Shown: positions 1-14,839, counted from the stretch's first letter. The stretch is DNA of 64,000 nt from Tyto alba (GCF_018691265.1 NW_024881329.1:5332001-5396000); one strand, 5' to 3'. Translations and numbers: made by a program. Notes: a model not told the origin generated them from the sequence alone.

Positions 1-2895
1 ATTGCAAACGAAATACTTTGCTCAGGATCTGACTCAGCAAAATAACAATTATGCTTCTGTGCCAGACCATCTTTGGCTACAGAAATCAATTTTTATGGGC
101 TCCAGAGCCTCATGCAGGATTAAGAAACATGAGTCCCATGGGTAGGGGCTTATTTTTGTTGTTGTTAAATCAGCTCCTTCGAGTGAAAGGGATATAACTA
201 TAATAAATTAGAAAAAGAATTATGGAGAAGATATATTAAACCACAGACAAAGGATGATGAAATGGTGAAATTACAGCGTGGAGAGTATGGAAGGAAGTAT
301 AGCATTGAGAAGAACAGCATAGGAAATATGGGTTTAAACCTTTGAAAATGAGTAATGAAGGGTCAGCATGGGCATCACTGATTTTCAAAATGACAGTGAA
401 AATAATCCTAAATTGGTTGGTTTGGGATATTTTTCTGCTGGAGAGTAATGAAAATTAATTTTTCCCATGCAGACTATCTGAAAAAAAAGAAGGTAATTTA
501 ACTAAGTAGTTCTATTATCATACCAAGTACTTACTCTTTGCATTAATACCTCGCATCAGGTTTTGTGTCACAATCTCAGTGAAGTTACCTATAGTCTGTG
601 ACATTCCTTGTTCTTTTGCATTAAAGAACTGTATTGTAATCTCCTCGGCTGCCCAACATGGAGCTCAGGTTGATGGGAATTGGAGAAAAACTTCACAGAA
701 TAAAATGTGACAGTCTGTAACATACACAAGTTGCAAGCAACGTACAGTAATAACAAGTAAATGTTAACAAACAGAGCGAAAGAGAGAAAGAGAAAAAGAG
801 AGAGAAAGTGTGAAGAACATGTAAAAGAATTAAGAATCCTATATAACAACTCACTTTTAGTTACCCCAACATTCTAAGGCCATTAAAATAAAAAAACTTT
901 ATTAGTTCTAGGTATCTTTATTAAAGTTTCCTGATTTTTATATTACTGCATATTTTGAAAGTTGCTATGAAGCTCTTCTGAGTAGATGTCACACTGTTGG
1001 ACTTGACACTGGCACGAGAGCAGAATTTACTATTCTACATGAATACGCAGAATCCTTACGACCCAACCTACCTCTTCAAAATTTACTCACCACCGTGTTG
1101 ACCTGGGTCCCTCCAGGAAGCCGTGTCCCCCAGTAAAGGCACTCCAGTGACGGTGGTGACCGCCTCTCCCAGTACTAACTGGCCAACATAGTAACATCAC
1201 TCCCAGAGAATATCACCTTTGAGAGGCACTACTTCTTGAAGTGAGGTGACAGTATGTTGGCTGCCTACCTATTGGTACCGCTAGAGGAAATACAGGAGCT
1301 CTAGTTAAGTAGATCCAGTGCATCCCGCTATGACAGGTATTATTGGATATGTGCTTAATGCAGTGCTGGGAACTGTTGCTCCTGGAGGTGCTGGATTGCA
1401 AAGAGCTCTGGAAGATCCTTCCTAGTTTTATCCTGACACTTCTGGGGTTTCACTTATACCCATCCTGGACTTCTGGGAGTGTCACTAGGACCTATTCTGT
1501 AGAGCGTGGTGGGTTGTTGACAGGTCAGGTAGAGGTTGCAGAAAAATGCAGTCAGGTGAGTCATGCTACAATCTTACATTACCTCTCCGACTGAGGAATA
1601 CAGTATGATGATCTGTACAGTATGGAAGGTGTCTGAGACATGGAGCATGGATGAATACAAAGAACAATGACAGCAGGAATGGTACATTGCTTGTTATTTT
1701 GGCTTTGTGCTTATAAACAGACAAGCAAGTAGCCGAAAGGCTTGGAAAAAATTTCCAGGCAGTACAGAGTAAGAGGGATATAAGCAAGTGGACTGGGCAC
1801 AGAACTGGGGCCTCACACCCGAGACCCTGTTGTCCCTGGTCTTTAGTGGTAATGCCTAAGCCATCCTGTCTATCTAGTTGTACTGCAGCAAAGATGTACT
1901 CATTGCACAGAGGTGCCTTTTGTTGTATCTGTCCTGCAAACACCAGTCATACTCCATCCAGCAGAAGGGAGAGATGCCAAGAGTACCTCTTCCACATCCC
2001 AGGAATACATTCTGCACTGGATGGCATGGGAGCTGTAGTGGCAGGCACGTGCTTGAGAAAGAGGATTCACCGTATTTACATCTGCCTTGTGCTGGAGTCT
2101 TGGCATGGGTTCGCCATATTTGACTGGAGTGCTTGTATCTGTGTTTTCCCATCGGTAAAAGTGCCTTGTGCTCATTAAGTTATTAAGGCATGAAAAGTCC
2201 TAAGATTTATTATTTAGTTCTGCGATTGATTTTCAGCTTAGTGCAGTCCTGCCCCTACACACACTCATCCCTGGCTGTGTGGCCAGGCCACAGGGGACTG
2301 TGTGGGAAAATTTTTTTTTTTTTTTTTTTAATGTCTCACATAGTGCTAGAGAAAAGCGGGAAACCAAAAGTGCTGTGCTTGAATTCATAGCTTCTCCTTT
2401 TTGTTTTCAAATGACTTGGTATAGAGGATGTTATTTTTTTATTAAAATTCTAAAGTAAACAAGCACCGTAGTACACGTGACACCCACCAGTTATATCTCT
2501 ACAGGAAATAACAGATGAATAATTGTACAACAAAGTATTACATTATATTAGTTATAAATTCTGCTTTTTGTGTGATCCACAGCTGTGAGATTGCAGAGAT
2601 GCCACATGGGGCAGGGGGGCAAGGAATAGATCCAAATTGTTTCCACCTAACTGTAGGCACTTAACTGAAGATCTTAAGTTAGAGCTGCAGTCACCTGAGA
2701 TCACTTATGGAGAAAGCCACCTCCAGAGGGCAATTCAGATCATAAATGACAGAATTATTCTCTGAGACTGCCTGACTCTTCTTCTGATATAAGAGGGACC
2801 TCAGGCAAATGCATCTTAAGTTAGATGATAAGAATTGAGTGTTACTCCTTTTATTTTGAGCTGTTACAATTTCTACACTGGATCCAGAGGACTTC
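1..2895. other. Noncoding stretch, no exon recognised
   Basis: AT-leaning single-copy sequence. It contains a short GA-rich tract (about 778-815), a 10-bp perfect inverted repeat (1087-1096 with 1150-1159), and a T19 run (2311-2329). Stop codons are somewhat sparse in several frames between about 1340 and 2180, but no protein family is recognisable. I looked for Kv3.1b exon 3 and 4 peptides on the minus strand and found none. Confidence 0.5.
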
Positions 2896-3325
2896 ATAGA
2901 ATCATAGTTTGAGTTGGAAGAGACCTTAAAGATCACCTAGTTCCATCCCCCTGCCCCGGGCAGGGCCCCCTTCCCCCAGCCCAGGGGGCTCCCAGCCCCG
3001 TCCAACCTGGCCTTGAACCCTTCCAGGGAGGGGGCAGCCACAGCTGCTCTGGGCACCCTGGGCCAGCGCCTCACCACCTGCACAGGGAAGAATTTCTTCC
3101 TTATAACTAATCTAAATCTACTCTCTTTAGTTTAAAACTGTTACCCCTCATCCTAACCCCACACCCCCGATAAAGAGTCCCTCCCCACCTTTCCTGTCCC
3201 CCCTTTAAGCCCTGGGAGGCTGCTCGAAGGTCTCCCCAGACCCTTCTCTTCTCCAGGCTGAACCCCCCCAACTCTCTCAGCCCGGCCTCCCAGGGGAGCT
3301 GCTCCAGCACTCTGGATCTCCAGTG
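2896..3325 (-). mobile_element. CR1 LINE fragment, 3' end, antisense to the plus strand
   Basis: The plus strand begins with ATAGAATCATAG, then GAGTTGGAAGAGACC, the reverse complement of the CR1 3' tail. It continues with the classic CR1 blocks: GTCCAACCTGGCCTTGAA, AAGAATTTCTTCCTTATA, the AGTTTAAAACTGTTACCCCT segment and CTTCTCTTCTCCAGGCTGAA. The element is 5'-truncated at about 3325, as is usual for CR1. It is well preserved and GC-rich, suggesting a younger copy than the others here. Confidence 0.93.
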
Positions 3326-6300
3326 ACATTAAGATGCGATCATTACCTCATTTGCTATTTTTGATTTTTAAAGGCTAGGAAGGCTAAGTATAGGGAGGAA
3401 AGAAAAATCATCTCCCTCTTACCTTTTCCACTGCCTTTTTAGTATTTTTTATGTCTGACACATTTAAGCATCAAAGTCTTTAGAGCTGAAACAGACCTAA
3501 AGTCTTTGCAGTTACATTGCTGTCTACTGTCCATCTTATAGAGAGGGTCAAAGGTTTTATGACACTAAAATTAGATGAAATGTTTTTAATGTTCAGAGGC
3601 ATTTGATCAGAGAATTTTCTTCCCCATGGATTGAAGGACCACCACAGTGACTACATACCTATGGATTTAACAATGCTTTGCTATCCATAAAAGCCACTGA
3701 AGTTCACAAACTACAGTGAAATGTTAGGCAGCATAATGGGCCTGTGACAAGAACTGCCAAGAGTCCCCAGCTCCCACTGAGCATTAGCACTAGAATTACA
3801 GTGCTCAGCACACTTCTGACGTTAGAACCGGTGTGTTGCACAAGGAATACAGGTTGTTTAGGTTATGGAGACAGAAGGGATGAAAAATGAAGCCCTGAGA
3901 AAAGAGCAGCTCCTTCAGAAAGAATGAGTGATAAAGCTGAAATGGGTAACTCCACATTATTTTTTTTAAAAGGAGATCAGCTCTCTCTCAGGAAATTGCA
4001 TTGAAATAATATGTTCCTAATGTCACAGCTTGCTCCAGTTCATCTGACCATGGAGTACGCTGGAGTCACTATAACTATGTAGTTCCCTCTGTCAGTGATA
4101 GACTTGGATTGCTTTAACTATTCAAACACAAGGATAGTCAAGGAGTGGGTTACAAAAAAATATTTTTCGGACAGGTAAGTAAAAGAACCACAGAATTTTT
4201 TCTGAAGCTAAAGGTTGTATTAGTAATGACAGGCATTTTCCCTCTCTTCTTAGGCATCTAAATTCTAGGAATATTTCTTCCATATTTTACAGCTATGCAG
4301 TAAATAGAGAATTTTGTTGCCAGTACACTGTGAAAAAGGCTGCACAATACAATTGTAAGAAGATACAATATCCTTGGAGTATAGCTTAATTAAAGCTCCA
4401 TGCAGAGGGGATTGAAGATCTGAGAAATTCTTATTTTGGCTATTTTAAAGTCAATATAAACACTGTATGTGCTGGTGTTGTAAACATATATACGAAAACA
4501 ATAAAAGGTTGGGGTAGATCTCTGAACAAACCCAAACTAACCCATCACCTGTGCTTATGTATTATGGATGTTTTCTTAAGACCGTTGCTTTATGGCACCA
4601 GACAGCACTGTAGACATCAGATGAAGTTATGAATTCCTTCCATATTCTAAATTTCTTTTACAGTGTTGGAAAATGACATTAACTGCTTCATCCTGTGGCA
4701 ACTTTAAGATGTAACCATGCAGTCAATCTGTCCTTCAGGTAAGCACACAGCTCACAGAAGAGAGGGACTGAAGAGCTGAGTAACACTTTAAAAACAAACC
4801 CAAGAGCTTTCAAGATTTGTTTTGCATATTTTGAGGTTTTCTTATAAACTTGTACCTTAAAGTATTTCACTATGTGTACTGAGATGAATTACTTGTAGGA
4901 TAGCGTGTGGTTTGGAACAGAAATCAGCTAAGTTTAAGTGGTTGAATCTGGCTTTTTCTGTTTTGCTTCTGTTTGAAGCAAATTTTGCTTTGGGTTTGGT
5001 GTTTTTTTTTTTGTTTTGTTTTGTTTTGTTTTCTGTTTCACTTCTGTTATGATACTGACTGGAATACTCAGAACTCTTTAGATAAAAGGCACTGCAGCAC
5101 AGCAGACAATGGTTGACTGATGCTTATTTAGCTACATTGAAATAGTGGCTTTGCCACAGACCTTTCAAGTGATCTTGCCCAATTAAATTAAACCATGTGT
5201 CAAATGAAAATACTGGAGATTGCTTCCATTTTCTCTTTGCTGTCTACTTAGCCTGTCAGGTATTTGACTGTAATATAGTTATTGTCACTTATACAACAAC
5301 GGCAAAATAAAGCCCTGATCTTGAATGGGGCCTGTAAACAGCACTGCAGTGTAAAAAAGTTAATAATTTGACAGGTGATGTTAGAACTTGGTGTGCATAT
5401 TTTAAGTGAGGGGACACCTGGTCCTCTATAGTCTGAGATATCCCTAGGTCAAGGGGTTTTAGTCAAGTTGGTCAGGTGAGATCTGCTCCTTTGTATTAGG
5501 CCCAGTTCCTCCAGGCACTGTAAAACGGTATCCTGAGAATTTACAGGCATCAGAAACTGCCTTGAAAAAGACTTTTTTGTGTAGAGGAAATATCTACTTT
5601 TTAAACTCTGTTGGTGAAGGCCTGCCTGCAGCAGTAGCTCTGCCATCCTCTACTCTAAAGTGCCTTTCCTCCCCTTTGCTGCTTTCCCAGCCACCCGCTG
5701 ACAGGATTGGGTGGGATGGAGAGTAGGAAGGGTTGCTGCAGAAAGGGGAGGCATGGTAGCATCAAATTCTGACATTCTTTATGTTAAATTAAAATCAAGT
5801 GCTGTTATTTAAAGATACCCTCCTGCCAAGTGTAGATTAGGCCAGGACTGAGCTGCTGAGTGTTGGGGACAATTTGAAAATTTAATTCCGACCTACCAGA
5901 ATTTACATTCAAACCATCTTTGCTTTGTCTGCAAATGACCGTAGCATCATTGGTAGCAGCTGTGCAGCCTGTGGGCAAAGTTCTGCTGTTTGCATGTCGG
6001 TGCCAGGAAAGGGCTCCTTAGCCTGAGAGGAGGCACTGGGCCGTGGCTGTGCAGAGCTCTCCGTGGGGCCCCCTTGGCCCTGTATGGACCGAGAACAGCC
6101 GTGAACTGCTGACTCAGTGCATGGGAGGGCTATAGAGAGATAGTCATACAGGGAACTATTTCCTACTCATCAGTGTTTTGTGAAGTGTTTAATTATTTCA
6201 CTACACGTAATATATGGAATTAATAACTTCATGTGATGTCTTTTACACCTGAGCAGCTGAACAGGTTTTTGGGGAATAATGTGTTAGATATACATCATAT

Positions 6301-6782
6301 AACCTTATATCACCTAGACCCTGTCACACTGAAGCTTTACAGTTAAAAATTGCAAGAAGTATCTTGGACAACTCAGACATTATTTTAGAAATGTTAGGCA
6401 CCCATTCTGTGTTCCTAGTACAATGTTAACTGGTTGTTTACAGTTTGGTGCTGTTAACCAGTCCAGATATTTTACAGTGTGGGAAACATTCACTGGTTGC
6501 GCGTCTCTGTTTTCATATAATGTGCAGGTTATAGTTTCAGGAACAAGTAAGTGCCTGTGAATGCTTCATATTACATAAGTGAACCTCAACATCCAAGTCA
6601 ATGCAGATCATGTTTTAACAGTTCGGTTCTGATCTTACTTATTATTTTTTACTTTTCTTTTGCACACATATAGATCTTACCCTATTAGGAAGCTAAGAGA
6701 TGCAGACAATATTTTTTTGCTACTAGTGGTGCATAATCATTATCAGCAACAGAACTCCAGCAACAGTGTTACCGAGTCCATT
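3326..6782. other. Noncoding stretch, no gene recognised
   Basis: Ordinary AT-leaning DNA. Visible landmarks are a T-rich tract with TTTTG repeats (about 5002-5034), a slightly GC-richer patch (about 5960-6130) and a short inverted repeat (AACTGGTT with AACCAGT near 6427-6461). No splice-flanked open frame stands out on either strand. Confidence 0.5.
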
Positions 6783-9066
6783 TTATTAGCTGAAGTATAA
6801 GTGTGCTTTGTTACTTCTTAAAATATATATGCTTGTATATGTATATAAAAATAGTCTCTCTTAATTATTGCAGAAATAGACGTTGCTGTTACTATCAATA
6901 CTTCATGGATATTGTGGTAACAGCTGATTTTAGAGCACTGATGGTGGCAAAACAGTTCCACATTGAACCAAAATTACACGTATTCTCAGGATACCAGTGT
7001 GGAATTGCACTGAACTCGTAGAGTTCTTAGTCCTCTAGTTCTGAGAGAGGACCAGGGTAGGTAATGGAAGGAACTTTATAAAGCAAGGGATTTCTGACAA
7101 GAAAGTTACCCTGTAGCTGACTGCTAAAGTACCCAACAGTCTGGCGTCTCTTGCACATTACGATTGGGTAGTTGGCATATAGCTCACAGTAGGAGACACG
7201 CAATATTGTTTGTGCCCTCTTTCCCTCTTGATATGTGATGCCACAAAGACATCTACTTATGAGGAAGTTTGCTGCTTGGACATGCATTGTGATAAGCATT
7301 TGCAACCTGAGGGGAATGGATGATACAACCATACGCTTATGCGCCAAAGATACAATAGGAAAGGACAGTCTATCAGTCACGTGGATTGTGATTGGCCTGT
7401 TGCAATGGAATAGCCTTTAACAAAAAAAAAAATGAAAGCTATTTACCTTCTGAATGGATTTTACATAGTTGCACAGAAGGGAAAATAAACAAGAAAAGAA
7501 GAGAGAAGAGAATAGAAAAGAGAAAGGTTCCCACCAGCTCTTCCCCTCCAAAATTAGCATCGGCATTGGTGAAGTCACACACAAAGGAAAGCCTAACTTT
7601 CTTTGTGCCTCTCACAATGACATCAACATGCATGGCTATGAGATGACGAGAGAATATCTCACTCACAATGAATAACAAATCAGAATTTTCTTCAAAGTAA
7701 AATAATGGTAACACAAGACCATCATAGGTATATGCTAGCTCTTTCAAAACATCTCTTTTTGACTAGATGTCTGTTAAAATCACTTGACTGGCGATCTGTT
7801 CTATCTTATACAACACAGGGGGATATTCTGAATAGGCTGAAGAATGTCTGCTATGCAACTTGGCTGGAACATCTGCCAAAAATGAAGTTGGCTTTGTTTT
7901 CAACATGGTTATCTACTTTGAAATTACTCCATAGAATAAATAGTGATATTCCATGGGTAGAGGTAGATTATGGGGTTTAAATAATCAAATTGAAGCCCCG
8001 TAACTTTATGTGCTATAGGAGAATTCTCATAAAACTGAGATATTCCCATAATTAACCACTAGCCATGGGATATTATAATATATTCCATGGTGACTAGTAT
8101 TTTTTCATTTCCCTCCCCCCTCCCAGCAGAATTAGTATGATTAATTTTGCTCTGGTTTCACCTATTGCTAAAATGAATCAGTGTAATTAAAAATAAGAAT
8201 ACCATATTATGAGGCGATCACTGTTTAGGTCAAACCAGCCAGTAATGACCAGTCAGACCTTTCCCACTTGGCCTTTGCTGCTAGAAGGTTGAAAGAGCTG
8301 TAACTCACCAACCCATACTTGCAAAAGGAGTGTGTTTTAGAAAATAGTGGTTCAAAATCTTCGTAGTTCTAAATGCTAAATTCTAGTGGAATATTATAGA
8401 ATAGATTGATTTGCATGCCATGGAATAAACATCCTTACATCTAGTCTTGTCTCAGAGTGAGTCATTTTGCATTAGTGTCAAGAATTTGAGCTGTTGTTCT
8501 ACTTTGCAGTTAATCATCAGAAAGAGACGGGATTGTCTCATGAATATGCATGATGGTATAGTTGTCCCTTCAACTTACTAGGCACCTAGTTTCTGTAATG
8601 AGATGTACAAAACAGCTGAAAGGTCCCAAATGGGAACAAATGAGAAAGCATCTGGCTGTTTCAAATTCCAGCCCTGTTTTGTCAGAAAACTCTGTAATTG
8701 CTGAGTACTTGGCTCCTACTCTGCTCTATGAAGCATTCAGCTCTCAGGAGCCTCTGAAATGCATTACACAGTCCAGCAACATAGCTGTAGAACTCTCAAA
8801 ATTCTTCCACTAGATGTAACAGCTCTTCAGAATATCTTGAGACTTGTATGCCCTTAACCAGGACCAAAGTTTGGGCTCCTAGAGCGTGCTCTCATCCTTA
8901 GTTTTGCTGATCAGCCTCCACTGTACCATTTGTCCCTGCAACCTAGACTTCACACATATTATTCACTGTGTGATGGTGGGACTAGAATGGATAAATGTGC
9001 TACCCATTGCTCTAAGAAAGCAGTCTGGCTGAATCTTAAATCACTACGCGGGATGGAGGTTAACGG
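6783..9066 (-). other. KCNC1: Possible Kv3.1a 3' UTR / intron after the core exon
   Basis: Transcription continues leftwards past the Kv3.1a stop. Reading the minus strand, I found no AATAAA or ATTAAA between the stop and 6788. The first canonical AATAAA is at 6788-6783 (TTTATT on the plus strand), about 2.3 kb past the stop, so a Kv3.1a 3' UTR could reach there or end earlier at a variant signal. For spliced Kv3.1b the same DNA is intron. The extent is an inference. Confidence 0.35.
8058..8098. repeat. Imperfect palindrome (hairpin-forming)
   Basis: The left arm ACTAG-CCATGG-GATAT pairs with the right arm ATATT-CCATGG-TGA-CTAGT across an AT-rich centre. The two 6-bp CCATGG blocks are each self-complementary. 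The arms differ by a 3-base insertion (TGA) and one mismatch. The site lies about 1 kb past the Kv3.1a stop, so it could be transcribed. Confidence 0.75.
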
Positions 9067-10962
<1,896 letters not shown>

Positions 10963-11333
10963 ATTATAGAATAGTTTGGGTTGGAAGGGATCTTTAAAGG
11001 TCATCTATTCCAACCCTCTTGCGGTAAGCAGGGACATCTTCAACTAGATCAGGTTGCTTAAAGCCCCATCCAACCTGACCTTGAATATTTCAGTGTTTCA
11101 CCACCCTCATCATAAAAAATTTCTTCCTTCTATCTGGTATGAATCTACTTGCTTTCAGTTTAAAACCATTGCCCCTTGTCCAATCGCAACAGGCCCTACT
11201 AAAAAGTCTGTCCCCATCTTCCTTATAAGATCCTTTTAAGTATCGAAAGGCCATGGTAAGGTCTCCCTGGAGCCTTCTCTTCTTCAGACTGAACAACCCC
11301 AACTCACTCAGCTTTTCTTAGGCTTTCCTAAGC
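10963..11333 (-). mobile_element. CR1 LINE fragment, 3' end, antisense to the plus strand
   Basis: Begins TTATAGAATAGTTTGGGTTGG, then AAGGGATCTTTAAAGGTCAT, CCATCCAACCTGACCTTGAA, AAATTTCTTCCTTCTATCTG, TTTAAAACCATTGCCCCTTG and CTTCTTCAGACTGAACAACC. This is the CR1 3'-end order in reverse complement. It is more diverged than the copy at 2896, and the right edge is fuzzy. Confidence 0.92.
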
Positions 11334-11981
11334 CTAAAGGAGATCTCTTGGTTGTATTCCAGGATAACTGAGGGGTACAGTCAGGCCAAAATTCAGAACT
11401 CTTGTAACCACAGTTCCTCTGCTCAATCGTCCTTCAATCAGTTAAGTAGTTTGCATATATCCAAGAAGTGTCTTTCTGTGTAAGAATGGTACAGTAATGG
11501 TAATACCTCTTTCCATTCCACTCCCTGCATGTTATCTTCCTGACTGGCTTCTGTGTCACCTTGACAAGATATGTCACGTAAGATATTTCACCATCTTCAT
11601 AAGCATGAGCAACTGTGGTGATTAAAATATTATTTAAATATTCTTATAGTGTCTTGTTATTCATAAAGTCCCTTTTTCAGCAGTGTAGCCAATATAGGGG
11701 TTAAAAAGAACTAGTTTTTTCTGACTGTCTATTGCCAGTAAATGCCGTGCAATAATCTAAAAGAAACTGCTGCCAGAGGAATAGACCAGTTAAAAATAAC
11801 CTATGCTTCAAGTTACCAAAACTCTCCTGCAATCAAGAAGTTCCTCCAGTCTGCTTTCCTGGGTAGACCTAGTGCAGAATTACTCTTGACCTTCTATATT
11901 AGCAGACAAAGTCAAAAGCAAGGATTTGCCACAGTTTATGTGAATGATTTAATAGAATACAGAGAAACTGGCAGAGAACAA

Positions 11982-12132
11982 AATCACAGAATCGTTTATG
12001 TTGGAAGGGCCCTCTGGAGGTGGTTTGGTACAACCTCAAAGTTGGACCAGGTTGCTCAGGGTCTTGGGTCCAGGTCTGAGTATCTCCAAGGTTGGATCCA
12101 CAGCCTCTCTGGGCAGCCCATGCCAGTGTTTG
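11982..12132 (-). mobile_element. Short CR1 LINE fragment, antisense to the plus strand
   Basis: AATCACAGAATCGTTTATG, then TTGGAAGGGCCCTCTGGAGG, AGTTGGACCAGGTTGCTCAG and CTCTCTGGGCAGCCCATGCC match the last ~150 bases of a CR1 element in reverse complement. A 132-residue plus-strand open frame (11742-12140) ends inside this repeat and is not a gene. Confidence 0.88.
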
Positions 12133-14742
12133 GTCAGTAAGAGCAAATGAACTTGGAAGGATAGAGAAGCAAAGAGGCTCTTTTGCTTTTCAAACCCAAC
12201 TTTGTTGCCAAAGAGACTTGGCCATTGTCACAGAATAAAAAAAAACCAATTCCTTCCCCTAAATGCTTCAGGCTATCTTAGCATTTTTATGTGATGATCT
12301 AGTATGCATGCTGATATGTGCTAAAATCAATGTCTAACATAAATAGTTGTCTGGAAGATAAATGAACTGGAGGTTAGGGAAATTGAAAAGCAGGACTGCA
12401 GGTATATTTTTATCAGATCCTCTTGTTAAACAGGGAAATTTCTCCATCTGTGAAATAGGTTAAAGAAAATACCAGCTGGTGTTTGTCATGTGCTTTGTGA
12501 TCCTAGATAAATCTACACAGGTTCTATATGCTTTCACTTTAATATTACTGACTTTAGTATATCAACAGTCTCCCTGAGAAAGAAGTTGAAGAGTCTTTTA
12601 AGTGGTCAAAGTCAGTTTGTGTATGATTTTGTTAGCACTCAGAGCTTAATTAAGTAGAGGTTAATGCCCCATTTGTGTGAGTATGAGTAAAATGAGAAAC
12701 AGAAAGCATCATGCACCAATAACTCAGGAAAATGTTGCTAGCAGCCTTAGCATGTCTGCTCTATTTCAGCCCAGAGCAGATTTTTACTTTAGAGTTGTAG
12801 AGCCCTGAAAATTCCAGCTGCAGAAGGAAATGCTGACACTTTGTTAAGTCGGGTAGCACTCACAGATAAGGAGCAGAGAGGGAAATAAAATAATTTTGCA
12901 TCTTAAGGGGTCTGTGAAGAAGGCCCTTTTCTTTATGCTGACTCAAAACGCAATTCTCCTCTTGGTGTATATGAATATCACTTCTGAGTGAATTTTTCCT
13001 GCTTAGGACAACCTTCAGGCTGACCTTGCACAGCAAGTATCTTGAAAAGTGATGTTTTGCTGTATTAAAGAGAAGAAATAACCGATTCTGACAGGACATT
13101 CAAATTCTCTGCAGTGGTACATGCTAGCAGGGTTACAGTAGAGAACATCACACCCATGATTTCTCTTCCTGTTAGCCCTTGTGTGTGCACACCTTGGCTT
13201 CAAAGTGGAATTGAGAACCTTTAGTCCCCAGTTTGGCAGAGCAGGAACCACCTGCTAAATGAACATGAAGCATTTGCTTCCTTCTGTCTGTATTTAACAA
13301 CATCCAGAGCCCTTTCCCAGGGATGGGCATGTTCTTGAATGCTTTACAGCTTTGGAAGTGTGGGTCTGCTTTCAAGATTTCATAAAAACATGCCTGAACA
13401 ATGGTATTGATGGGAAGAATATGAGTATTTCTTCTTCAATTTAATAAATATTTTTTTCTCTGTTGAATTACTGTCTAATCCTAAAACCGATTTTATATTT
13501 GGGAAGTAAAAATGCTCCTTAGTCATTCCATGCTTCAATACTGAGAGGCCCTTGTTTCTTGTTTTAGAAGAAAGTCTGCACAGACTAAAAGGAAAAGACA
13601 GTGGAGAGCAGCCTGTTAAGAAAGGTCCCATGGCTGTTCCCCAGGCCCTTGGCTGACCCAAAGAAGTGCAGAAATACCTGAGAATCAGGCCTGACAATTA
13701 ATTTACTGGCACCCATCTCTGAGATTTATTGCCTGCAGCTGCTTGGGACACAGAAATTCAACAATTTGCTGCAAATGAACATGTAATACATCATTGGCAT
13801 AGATTTATGCTTGTGATCCCCAATTTATATTGCCCCCACCCTTTTTCTCTTCTGAATATTTTTCTTCATTAATTATCTGATACAAGATCTAGCAAGCTGT
13901 AAGCAAAATCCAATAGCACCAAATTCAGTGAGTATGGTTTTCTTAGGAGACCAGCATTCATTCATGCCAAAGGGATCAAAAAAAGAGTGCTCTCTGGCTC
14001 ACCATCGGAGGCCAACAGAGATCAGCCATCGTGCCTAACATGATAGCTTGTCAAGTCCAGAGGTGAGCAATGCTGGTAAAATCTAGTGAAGACTATGGGA
14101 CGGATATGTGTTCTAACATATTTGAAAAAAAGGCTATCTCTTTTTATTTCACTAATAATAGCCTGAACACTAATCAAACCAATGGATTGCTCTTGTATTA
14201 ATTAGTGGTTCTTAATCTTTTTTCTCCTGACATTTCACAACAGAATTTCTCTTCTTTCTAGGATCTGAATGGGCTGGGGGAAAGGAGTGAGGATTTTATG
14301 AAGTGATGTCATGTGCTGTTGAGCTACAGAATGGCAGCTAAAATTTTCTATAATTAAAGAAAATACCTAGGTGAAGTGTTGGAAGTTATCAAAACTCTTT
14401 TATCTGCTTTGACACATGCGAATGATTCCTATTTCACTAGAGGTGCTGCTGCCATTGCTTTTTTTCTGGCTCTAATACCAACAAAGAAAAATCTCAGATT
14501 GTCCAAAACCAAAGAAGCTGTAAGAGGAGGCAGAGAGGAGATTTTTAAAAGGGAATATTTTGATTAAAATATGAGTTACATTAAAGTGTCTTCATTCTGG
14601 AGAGAGAAGAAATTACACTCCTGTGCAATTTCTCTTAATAGCGGATATATTTTAATAAGGTTATTTTGAAAGAGTGTAAAAGACCTCGTGCCCTTAAGTG
14701 AAGAATTTCATCATCTAGTTTTTATTGCCTCTGATTAAATCA
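12133..14742. other. KCNC1: Intronic stretch, nothing recognised
   Basis: AT-leaning single-copy sequence without a recognisable exon, RNA gene or repeat. The open frames here are 105 residues or shorter and show no known domain. Confidence 0.5.
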
Positions 14743-14771
14743 ATCTATCTGTCTATCTATCTATCTGTCTG

Positions 14772-14838
<67 letters not shown>

Positions 14839-14839
14839 C
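14743..14839. repeat. (TATC)n tetranucleotide microsatellite
   Basis: About 97 bp of TATC units with three TGTC variants near the left side. From 14774 to 14839 the array is uninterrupted (about 16.5 units). Pure tetranucleotide arrays of this length are usually length-polymorphic. It produces a spurious Ser-Ile-Tyr-Leu repeat in a plus-strand frame. Confidence 0.97.

Noticed and set aside
1..9066. Kv3.1b C-terminal exons (exon 3 and 4)
   Set aside because: I looked on the minus strand for the conserved Kv3.1b tail peptides and found no match; these exons presumably lie left of the window.
11742..12140. 132-residue plus-strand open frame
   Set aside because: Its second half is a CR1 fragment and the rest has no recognisable domain.
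14743..14839. CRISPR-like array
   Set aside because: It is a simple 4-bp microsatellite without spacers, and the genome is vertebrate.
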